Shown one piece after another: positions 9,212-17,996 of a DNA stretch of 27,682 nucleotides; the stretch's first letter is position 1; every line of letters starts with the position of its first letter. Location: assembly GCA_030267965.1 (NCBI GenBank), contig BRYA01000250.1, positions 34,579-62,260 on the forward strand, given 5' to 3'. A program made the position numbers and the translations under genes. Under the pieces are notes generated by a model, which was not told where the DNA came from, made no database searches, and saw only the letters and a list, made by a program, of their open reading frames with translations. Origin of the DNA: Triparma columacea (lineage: Eukaryota > Sar > Bolidophyceae > Parmales > Triparmaceae).

Positions 9212-10552
9212 TTAGTATATCACGGCGTCGACGCCCCTCTCCTCCTGCAAAGAGGTCTTCCATATAAACTCCAAATCCTCTTCCTCCTCCCCCTCCTCCA
9301 CACCTTCGTCGTCCTCCTCCATCTCCAAATCCCCCGTCCCTGCCGCAGCCAACATGTCCACATTCCCACTCCCCATCTCCTCCATCTCTCCCTCCCACTC
9401 GTTCACCTGGCAGCCCCCTCTTATCCATTCCTCCACCTCCTCAACCTTCTCAGCCACTCTATTCCTCCACCCCTCCATCTCCGCCCTCGCCCGGCGTTCC
9501 TCCTTCTTCCTACCTTCCATCTTCTTCAAGCTCTGATCCAGCTCCCTCGCCTTCTTCTGCAGCCCCTTAGCCTCCCCGTGCAGCCTCGATATCTCCCTCT
9601 GCCCCCTCCCCACAACGATCTCCTGTTCCCCCACCAGCCTCTCCAGCAGCTCAACCTCCTCCCCCTGCAGCTTGCTCCCGCTCTCCGTTATGCCGTGCCC
9701 GATCCTGGCCTCGAACAAGGCAACCTCCATCTCCCGCTGCGACTTCATCCTGTCCATGACCCTGTCCCGCTCCTCGTTAAGCTTGCCGGACAGGTTCCTG
9801 CACTCCTCTACTGCTCGGTCGCTCTCCTCACTCATCTTGGCGTGGGCGGCAGCGTTGTACTCCTCCTCGAGGCTCTTCTTCGTCCTCCTGAACTCCAGCT
9901 CAACCTTCATCTTCATCTCGAAAACTTCCCTCCTCACCCTCTTGACCTCCTCCATCCCCTCAGCCTCCATGTCACTAAGCTCCTGCCTGAGTTTGTTGAC
10001 CCCCTCCCTCAGCATGGTGTTCTCGTCCAGGTGTACCGGGTACCCCTCCAGGTACACCCTCGCCTCCCTCTCCTCCCTCCCCAGTTCCTGCACCCTTCCC
10101 CCCCCCCTCTCCTCCATGCCCCTGGTAACGGCCTCAGTGTGCTTCAGCTCGTTGTTCTGATCCCTGACAAGCCTGGCGAGCTGCTGACGGACGGACTTTA
10201 GGTGACGGGTCTTTTCGGCGTTGTCGGCGAGGATGCGGTCGCGCTTTGCGGTCTCCTCAGACAGACGAGCAGACAACTAATGAGGGGGGCAAGGGGGCAG
10301 TTGGTGAGGACGAAGGAGATGGGACAGGAAGACCTTTTAAGAACTAATACGAGAACGAATTTTACATCATATCGACCGACATAATCACTTGAACAAACCA
10401 AATCCTCAACCAATCACACCATCAACCCAAAATCTCTCCACCCCACCCCCTCTCCCTTCCCCGACCCTCACCTCCTCCTCTGCCAATGCCAAGGTCTCCA
10501 TCTCTTCCTTCTTCTGCCTCTCTCCCCTTGTCATCCGCCGCGACCTCGGCAT
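9212..10552 (-). CDS. coiled-coil protein, possibly ciliary/basal-body (DUF4515-like)
   Basis: Minus-strand exons 10552-10472 and 10276-9212 join at phase 0 to 381 residues. The protein starts MPRSRR and is almost entirely charged heptad-like helix. The middle block (FEMKMKVELEFRR followed by AHAKMSEESDRAVEECRNL) recalls the pattern in ciliary coiled-coil proteins such as BBOF1 and CFAP157, where a helix is followed by repeated Glu/Lys and Asn/Cys positions. I offer this as a weak resemblance, not a family assignment. The tail is very acidic (Glu/Asp runs) and ends in an aromatic-containing segment before TAA. The ATG at 10552 has A at -3; an in-frame ATG at 10767 would add 72 residues and is less likely. 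The antisense strand has long leucine-rich ORFs that are shadows. Confidence 0.7.
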
Positions 10553-11038
10553 CGTTAAATTTTCGCGAACAGTCGAAAACCCCTGCTCCCTTGCGTTTTT
10601 TATTTTCTCCTGGCCAAATCGCAAAATCGTTAAAAAAGTTCTTGTGAAAGTGGAAAGTCTGTTATAGACTGCAGCTACCGTTTGGGCGACCTTTTTTGCC
10701 AACTCACATTTACCACTCACTTGTACACAGCTCTTCAATAAACAACCTGGGTCTCTGTAGGACCTCATTTCCAACAACAACTCAGTCCTCTCTCACGCTG
10801 GAATAACATTCCTCCAAACTTCCTCTGTTGTGAAACCCTTAGCTACCTCGACCATGTCCTCTAATCAAGATTCTTCGGTATCCACGCAGAATGCCGTGAT
10901 GTACGTAACGATAACCCTCCCTTAGTCCCCCACTGCCCCCCGCCCCCCCCTGCACCACTCTAACCCCTCTCCCCATTGATCCCTTCCCCTTCCCTCACGC
11001 CCCCCGGCCCTTACCATTCACCCCCTCACGCGCGTCGG
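10553..11038. other. divergent intergenic region with an unplaced exon-like stretch
   Basis: The region separates the coiled-coil gene (minus) from the channel gene (plus). It includes an exon-like piece at 10854-10900 (ATG followed by 15 sense codons and a GTACGT donor). After that comes a C-rich stretch from 10925 to 11038 with no AG acceptor, so this piece cannot be joined to the channel gene by a normal intron. Confidence 0.5.
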
Positions 11039-14000
11039 ATGGCTGCACTCCAATCGACTCTAGGCACAATATCTCTCCTCCAGGAATCCTCCACCCAAGA
11101 CCTTAGCACTAAAGGCAGCACAGAACTTATCAGCTTAATAGACGAGATTGACGGCAAGGTGAGGTGCCCCCCCCCCTTCCCCCCTCCCCCTCCCCCCAGA
11201 CATACCTCTGCCGCCAAAGGATTCACACGCCCTTCTAACACCCAACTCTCTCCCACCACACACAGCTTGGGGCCATGAAACTCAAATACGCAAAGCAGAG
11301 GGCAAGTGAGAGGGAGATGCAGGCAAAGCTTCACGAGGTGAGAATGGACGAACGAAATGAAGCTGCAGAGGGACCGACGCTCCCTCTTTCTTTCTCCCCC
11401 CCTCTCTCTCTAAATTTTCCCACTGGACTAACCCTCCCCTCTTCCTATCCCCAGGCCCACCAGCATAGGCCCCGCTCTGGTTCCGTGAACGACTCTGACG
11501 GCTCCGCAGGTAACCCCGGTCACCGGCACGCTCCCAGGAGAAGGATGAGCATAACGGAGGAGGACGTCAGGAACGGCTTGGCACCGAGGGCTCACAGGGT
11601 CAGCATTGGCGTCAGGTGAGGAAAATATGGGCTGAGGACCAAAAAACATTGGAAGGGAAAAACTAACGAGTTACACCCTCNNNNNNNNNNNNNNNNNNNN
11701 NNNNNNNNNNNNCCCCCCCCCCCCCCCCCCCCCCCACTCTCTCACAGGAGACCCTCCTCCCACAGTATCCCCAACCTTGCACAACCAAACAATCAGCAAG
11801 TGTCCGATAAAATCAGGCCAAGAAGACGATCTTCAGCAGCCGGAAATTACGGAGGATCCACCTCAAACCCAGCTTCGAACTATGGGGGATCAACTACCAC
11901 CAAGAACCCGGCCTCGAACTATGGGGGAACAAGCAACAATGACAGGTGAGAGCGGACAGCGTTGAAGTGAATGAGGAAAAGCTTGCTGGTCAGTCAGTTG
12001 TTAATCTCGCCTTATCTATCGCACTCGTCACTCACATTGCCCTCCGCTTCTCCTTACTGTCTTTCACCACTCTCCCCAAGTAGTGCCGCGGGAGGACCTT
12101 CCCCTTCTACGCTATCGATTCCCCCCCCCCTCTCCACTCCCGACCATGAAACGGCTCCCTCCCCACTCCCCACTCCCGACAATGAAACGGCCCCCGTTTC
12201 GAAACATAAACCTCCTCTCAACATTGTCCTCTCTCCGAGTTCTGGCGCCAAGATCGCACCACTATCGAACAAAGCAAAAGCCTCGCCGAAATTATTTTCA
12301 ATGGCGGGACCGCCGAGGCTCGAGGAGGTCGACACCCCTGTCAACACGCCAAAGTCGAAGGGAGGGAAAGGTTTCGCGTACTCGTCTCTCACTCCCAAGA
12401 ACAAATCTGCTACAAGCCCGAAGAAGGGATTCGGAATGTCTGGGCCTCCCTCAACGGGAGGAGCAATGCCCTCCAAACCCAACAACCCAGAAACAGGGAG
12501 CGACACTACCGAAGATAGTGAAGGCACGGTCCCCAGAACCTCAGCAGGCGAGCCGCCGCCGGCCTCGAAAACTCAACCTAAACCTGAGCCATCCTCCTCC
12601 GAACCCGTTCCCACTATCTCCTCTATCCTCAAGCCCAAACCAGTTCCTGAAGAGAGTAAGCTTTCGCCCAAATCATCAAAATCTCCGAGGAACAAGTATT
12701 CGCCTTCTGCGATGGGAAGAAATTTAGCCTCCCCCTTCAGGGGCGGCGGGACCAGAAGAAGGTGAGCACTTGCAGAGGCTTCAAAGGTAGCTGTTGCCAT
12801 GCCATCATTTGTTCATCGTACTTACTAATCACTATTTTTACTTGTTCCCGCAGTATCTTTAGTGGATCGCCCGTCATCGCCCCTGCTGTTAGACAAAGCC
12901 CTACCCAGTCCTCACTGCCTGTTAATGCGGCCATAGGGGTACAACTCTTCTCCAAGGCCGACCATGACCAGGTCAAGGAGGCTAAGGCGGCGAAGGAGGA
13001 CCTAGTCGTCGCAGAGAGAGAGGCAATGGCAAAGCAGGCCTTCGAAATTATCGACGTCGACCACGACGGTTTCCTCACCAAATTCGAAGTCCTCGCGGCC
13101 CTGAAGAAGATGAATGCTCAGGGGGTCAGCCTAATCCCAGCGACTATGGATGCCGTGGAAAAGATGATGGCCGAGGTTGACGAGGACGGCGACGGGCAGA
13201 TAGACAAGGAAGAGTTTGCAGCGGTGAGACGAGAATAAAAAGAATCGGACGGGAACGAAGTGGAATCTAACAGCAACCCCTCGTACGCTCAAAACACAGA
13301 TGATGGTTAGCACCCACTCGGCGCTGGGCGTGAAGGGAAGCAGAATGTCGAAATCTGCAGTCACCGGAAGGATGAGCGTCCTCGCGAGGAACGTTCTTCT
13401 AGCTCACGAGAGGGTCAGAGAGAAGGACAACACCATCGGTGAGAAATAAGCTAGGCAGAAGTCAGCGCGCGTATCATCAACGATTCCAACTAACATTTTT
13501 CGTCACCCCGTTGCTCTCGCCTCACCCACAGGGCATGCCAAATACCTGATTCACCCGCAGGACTGGAAGCACGCCTTCTGGGACGTCGTCGTGTCCCTCC
13601 TCATCATGATTACCGTGGTAACTATGCCGCTGGGTCTCGGGTGGGAGTGCATCAACGCGAGCCTCTTTGAGCTCAACCTCATTGTGGACACTCTCTTCAT
13701 GTGTGACGTCGTCAAGAACTTCAACACTGGATACGTGGACGAAAACGAGAGCATCATCATGGACAGGTACCTCGTCGTTAAGAACTACTGCTTTGGGTAC
13801 TTCCTCGTCGACATCGTGAGCAGTTTCCCCATTGATCCCATCCTGGACATGTACGGCGCGGGCGACGACAACTCGAAGTGCGAGGCTGGCTACAACCCCA
13901 ACAACACGACGCAGGTAACCATCAGCGCGAGCTCCGAGATCGCCAAGGCTACCAAGGGGCTCAAGATGCTCAAGCTGCTCCGCATGGCAAAGCTCTTTCG

Positions 14001-15750
14001 CCTGCTTCGCCTTTCCAGAGTTTTCAGGTACATCAAGATGGGAGTCGTGTACGTAGAGGAGAAGCTGCACCTTAGGATCAGTGATGGATTCACAAAGCTC
14101 ATCAAGCTCGCCATCGGCGTGCTTCTCATCTGCCACTGGATTGGAAGGTAAGAATGGATCGGGGTACATTACTGTCGGAACCCTTTTTGACCTCATTACT
14201 ACTCTATCCTCTAACACACACACGACTCTCTTTCGTCATCGCAGCTTCAACTTCATGATCTGTAGACTCCACGACTTCCCAGAGGACAGCTGGGTCGTCA
14301 ATAGTGACCTTGTGGGGGAAAGCCCCAGAACACAATGGACATGGAGTTTTTTCAAGGCCTTGGCAATGATGATCATGATTGGTTTCGAGACCCCGCCCTT
14401 CACCAACGTCAACTGCGAGGTCAGGAGCGACTGGTGCGGCATAGAAAACTGGATTACCTTGTGCTGCTTTTACATAGGAGCAGTTTTCTACTCCCTCCTC
14501 ATCAGCAGCGTCGCCAGCATTTTGAACTCAGCCAACATGTCTAGCAGGATATTCGAGGAGAAGCTTGGAAAGCTAGACGACTACATGAGGAGCCAGAAGC
14601 TCCCTGCCTCTTTGAGGGAGAAGGTAAAGGACCACTTTCACATGCAGCACGCTGACGGGAAGCTTTTCGACGAGAAAGAGATCTTGGGCAGCGTGACGCC
14701 AATCTTGAGGAGGGAGATTGTCTCGTACAAGAACAGAGAGGTCCTCCTGAAGGTCCCCCTGCTGCAGGATACAGAGGAGAACGAGGTATTCGCACACGAA
14801 GTGTGCACATGCCTCTCCAGCGAGATTGTGTTCATGGACGAGACTGTCATCCGGGAGGACACGACTGGGACTGCAATGTTTTTCATTTTCAGCGGGGTAA
14901 TTGAGATCTTCCTAAACTCTGCCGCCGATTTGACTTATGTTGCTGTTGGCGACGGCTGTTATTTCGGCGAGGTCTCAATCATTCTCGACTGCAAAAGGAC
15001 AGCGTCTGCGAGGACTAAAACACAGTGCTTGCTCTACAGACTGAGTGCGGACAACCTCAAGAGGCTGCTCTCCGACTTTGCTGATCAGACGCGGTACATG
15101 CAGAAAATTGCCAGGGCGCGTCAGAAGAGGATCGTTGCTTACCTGGGATTGGCCGACGCGGAAGTTGACGAGGATGAAGAGCAGGACGAGGAGGATGCCA
15201 AGACGGACCTCTTCGGAACGGACGCCGACGAGATGATGATCAGGAAGGACCAAGAGTTTGAGAAGTACAGGCAGCATGCTAGAATCAGTATGAGGTCTAC
15301 CCACACCAGGAAGAGCGCAAGCGCAAGCGGCAGAGAAAAATATTCGAGCAAAGAAAAATATTCGAGCATCAGAATATCAGGGAAAAAGTCTGGCCTTGAA
15401 AGGTGCGTGGCGAGCGAAGCGGGCCTCACTCAGAATTGGCTTGAGTGCGGCTATCGGTTGGTATACAACACCCCCACCACTTCTCGCTCGCTCCTCAATG
15501 AGTTCAACGACCTGTTGTTTATTTTGCTAACGTTGTCCTGCCTTCGCTCCCCCTACTTCCGCGCAGCCTCGACGAATTTAGGAATAGGGAAGATGTTAAA
15601 AGAAAGTCAAGAGCGAGGAAATACGTGGAGGATAACGAGAATGTGGATGAAGAATCTTTTGAGGACGACATAATCGATGATGTGGTGGCAAAGGCCGCAA
15701 AAGGCAACAGAACAGTGAGGTTCACAGCAGGGGGGACATCGGTGAATTAA
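11039..15750 (+). CDS. EF-hand plus six-helix cation channel with cyclic-nucleotide-binding domain
   Basis: Ten exons join in frame to 1232 residues: 11039-11158, 11266-11337, 11455-11615, 11748-11945, 12081-12761, 12854-13223, 13300-13438, 13532-14147, 14245-15402, 15567-15750. Residues 1-410 are mostly Ser/Pro/Gly-rich and look disordered. Two canonical EF-hand loops follow: DVDHDGFLTKFE (478-489) and DEDGDGQIDKEE (520-531). The splice after the second loop gives EEFAAMM, a normal EF-hand exit helix, which supports one continuous gene. Helices S1-S3 are near 597-617, 624-641 and 668-685. S4 (722-749) carries spaced Lys/Arg. The filter is IGFETPP (831-837) and S6 is about 856-881. A C-linker precedes the cyclic-nucleotide-binding domain (about 957-1066), with FGE plus eight residues plus RTA as in cAMP/cGMP-binding domains. 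The tail is acidic, then Ser/Lys-rich. The closest families are CNG/HCN/EAG channels; ion selectivity is not certain. The 5' start is the weakest point. Confidence 0.85.
11681..11712. other. assembly gap of 32 N
   Basis: The gap lies inside the intron before channel exon 4 and is followed directly by 23 C. It is probably a homopolymer the assembler could not cross, so the intron's true length is unknown. Confidence 0.98.
11713..11735 (+). repeat. poly-C run of 23
   Basis: This homopolymer abuts the assembly gap and forms the pyrimidine tract of the acceptor at 11747. Confidence 0.95.
12133..12192 (+). repeat. short tandem repeat in the channel's N-terminal exon
   Basis: Two copies of an approximately 30-bp unit encode TPDHETAPSPLP and TPDNETAPVS in the disordered N-terminal region. 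Nearby, the previous exon carries three NYGG repeats (within NPASNYGG-type units). These suggest replication slippage in a low-constraint region. Confidence 0.7.
15332..15368 (+). repeat. 18-bp direct repeat in the channel C-terminal tail
   Basis: The sequence GAAAAATATTCGAGCA occurs twice in tandem and encodes EKYSSKEKYSS. The repeat is in frame and lies after the cyclic-nucleotide domain in a Ser/Lys-rich tail. Confidence 0.85.
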
Positions 15751-15779
15751 GCGTGGTTCTTGCTTTAAATGTACAGTGG

Positions 15780-16815
15780 CTAATTAAATTTCTTTCTCGA
15801 ACCACTGAAGAGATTGCCAGTCATGGGGGACGACTTATTCTTCTTTTTCTTCTGCTGTTGTTTCCAGTGTTTTTTCCCTCCAGACTCCGCCTTGGCCTGA
15901 ACATCGCCAAACTTTCGCTTCACGTACTTCCTAGTCTTGTGATCGCTCATGACCTCGTCTAGGAGCGTCTGCCTACGCTCCGCCTTTGTCAGCCTAGAAG
16001 AAAAGTACTCCGACCCGCTCTCTATTATGGTTCCCCTCTGAGCAAAGGGACTGTGGGGTTGTGTTAGATAACAAGGTAAGGTAAATGTATGCATTGCAAC
16101 CGCGACATAATCGCCGAAGTTCTCGTTCTATTTTCATCCATTCTCACCTAAAGTCGTCGCTGCTCTTGTAGAACTTTTTGGGGTCGAGGTAGTTCCTCAT
16201 TTTGATCACCTTGAGATCGTCCTTCAGCATCTCGGCGTTGCGTTGCTGCCTGTACGAAGCCATGTTAGAGGAGGCCATGTAGGAAGGCATATCGAACCAG
16301 CCTTCTCCGGCGGTAGTTTTCTCCTTCTTCTTTTTCTTGATCGAACCCTTCATAATATGCGAGGTGGGGGGAGGCATGACGGAAGAAATGGAGGACAAGG
16401 AGGAAATGTTTGTCCCAGTCAGGGACGCGACGTCGCCAGTAGAAGGGTTCGCCTCCTTTTTATCGTATTTGATGTAGAGGTCAGGCGTGCGGGTGTCGGA
16501 AGTAAGGGACATTGGGGCAGTATAACCGGGGATGAGAAAGGTTAGCTCATTTCCAGAGCATTGCGAAGTAGGAGCCAACTTCTTCTTCACTGCGCTAGCT
16601 GCTAGATTGATCGCAGACACGACAGCTTCATCATCACTGTCCGAGTCCGAGTCTGATGATTCAGGGGATGGGCGTGGTGAGGGGGGTGGTTGGGATGCAG
16701 CCTTTTTTGTGTTGGTTCCTTTCTTCTTCGAGCTTGTCTTAGGCGCAGTAGACTTGGAGGCGCCTAAATCTGTTACATTTACAGCAGAGGACCGCGTGGT
16801 TCGCGTCCTGGCCAT
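15780..16815 (-). CDS. FCF2: Fcf2-domain pre-rRNA processing protein
   Basis: Fcf2 (DNTTIP2 in animals) acts in the nucleolus in 18S rRNA maturation as part of the small-subunit processome. Minus-strand exons 16815-16148 and 16035-15780 join at AG|G to 307 residues. The N-terminal half is Lys/Ser/Pro-rich with an acidic SDSDSDSDDE stretch, typical of nucleolar proteins. The Fcf2 domain begins at about residue 172: GWFDMP, then LKVIKMRNYLDPKKFYK, then GTIIESGSEYFSSRLTKAER, then KYVKRKFGDVQ. The short piece between FYKSSDD and GTII is shorter than I recall for the family, so a tiny exon could be missed. The tail is Lys-rich. The stop is only 29 bp from the channel's stop on the other strand. 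Confidence 0.9.
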
Positions 16816-17252
16816 TTTAGGATTGGTGGAGGAGGCGACTTGGGGTGTGTTTGTTGTGGTTTGGTCTTCCAGGAACGTTTGTTGGCAATTTTTGTACGTT
16901 CCAAACTATTACGTTGGATTGTTCGACGATGAGGTGCCCGTTGACTTAGTCGTGTGAGAGATTTCGTTTTTTTCTCAAGAGAGAAGAATGAAAAATAAAA
17001 TAGGTAAGCTGCTGTGAGCCCGTTGGTTCCTGATAATCACACCATGCGTTTGAAATGCATTATATATATATCACATCGAAATATCATCAAAATTGAAGAC
17101 GGAGATGCAAGAATTCATTCCTTTGAGAAGGGTGAAGTCGACAAAGAAGCCCAGGGAATCTTCATTCATTCCTGACGTGAACACTCGAACCCGCCTGGGA
17201 GATCGCAAGGTTTCTTTCTAATCTTATCGCATCTTTACTCAACACAGGTATC
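16816..17252. other. divergent intergenic region
   Basis: It separates FCF2 (minus) and the thioredoxin-like gene (plus). It contains a short TA dinucleotide run (about 17060-17071) and a small upstream ORF from the ATG at 17105. A pair of splice-like sites (AAG|GTTTC near 17210, ACACAG near 17246) could mark a 5'UTR intron; this is weak. Confidence 0.45.
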
Positions 17253-17882
17253 ATGGTTCCATCTCTGTTTATCATTGTCGTGATCATATTGCTAGTGTCA
17301 ACGAAAGCCTACGTTGTAGAGCTCAATGTAGACAACTTTGAGCATGACACACAGGCAACGACTGGTGCGACGACTGGGAACTGGCTCGTTTGCCTATCTG
17401 GCTGCACCAAACACCAAGAGCTTCTGGATCAGCTGAGCGAGGATGAAGAGCTCCAGGAGATGGGGGTCATAGTCGCCCAGTTGAAGTGGAACAGAAAGTT
17501 GGGTATCCGGTTTGGTTACACCCCTTCGTCAAGGAGTAAGACTGATGGCGGAATCATCGTCTTGTTCAAGCGGGGAAAGATGTACTACTACAATACCCTC
17601 AATACCCATGACATGGACGAGCAGATCCATCACTGCAAGGACTTCCTTCACGACCAGTCTGGGGCTGAGTCTCGAATTACCCCTCCTGAGCCTTCCAGCG
17701 CAGAGGCATGGGGAGGCATCGTCACGGAGGTGATGGATTACTACAAGAAGCTTAATGGCCCCCAAACTCAGCTTTTCCATGCCTTCTTGGGAGTGGCCGG
17801 AGCATTCCTCGTCTTCATTGTCTTCTTCGCGAACGCTACAGCTGCGCAGGCAAGTGCAGATATGAGCAAGAAGATGCATTAG
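17253..17882 (+). CDS. ER thioredoxin-like membrane protein with KKXX tail
   Basis: The single exon encodes 209 residues. A signal peptide runs to about Ala19, then comes a thioredoxin-like fold (about 20-135), a linker, one membrane segment (about 177-196) and the tail SKKMH. The last four residues KKMH fit the dilysine KKXX signal for retrieval to the ER, with the thioredoxin domain in the lumen. The usual CxxC is absent: the equivalent stretch is WLVCLSGCTKHQE, so Cys51 is followed by T-K-H rather than a second cysteine, with another Cys at 47. The usual cis-proline before the fourth strand is replaced by DGGIIVLF. It therefore looks redox-impaired or uses a Cys47/Cys51 pair. The family resembles TMX/PDI-like membrane proteins; the substrate is unknown. 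Confidence 0.75.
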   Translation: MVPSLFIIVVIILLVSTKAYVVELNVDNFEHDTQATTGATTGNWLVCLSGCTKHQELLDQLSEDEELQEMGVIVAQLKWNRKLGIRFGYTPSSRSKTDGGIIVLFKRGKMYYYNTLNTHDMDEQIHHCKDFLHDQSGAESRITPPEPSSAEAWGGIVTEVMDYYKKLNGPQTQLFHAFLGVAGAFLVFIVFFANATAAQASADMSKKMH

Positions 17883-17996
17883 CGTACTGAAAAAATAAGT
17901 TTTGAAATTGTTTTCCCTTTTTTACGTTTCCTGTTTTTTCACTATTTTTTGTACACCCCCTCCTAAATTTGAATATAAGTACATGTAACGGCCAGC

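Noticed and set aside
9578..10201. 207-residue plus-strand ORF rich in Leu and Pro
   Set aside because: It is the antisense of the coiled-coil gene: Glu/Lys codons read backwards become Leu/Phe/Pro. It has no domain, and the minus strand has a coherent spliced gene.
12854..13238. A stand-alone EF-hand protein ending at the TAA at 13236-13238
   Set aside because: The last codons come from reading into a GTGAG intron. Splicing to 13300 gives EEFAAMM and continues the frame into the channel.
13591..14151. Plain K+ channel annotation for the six-helix region
   Set aside because: The pore lacks GYG/GFG. The IGFETPP filter and the cyclic-nucleotide domain argue for a CNG-like non-selective or Ca2+-permeable type.
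17105..17221. Small ORF upstream of the thioredoxin-like gene
   Set aside because: It is 38 codons, in a different frame from the main ORF even after a possible splice, with no recognisable features. It might be a uORF, but there is no support.
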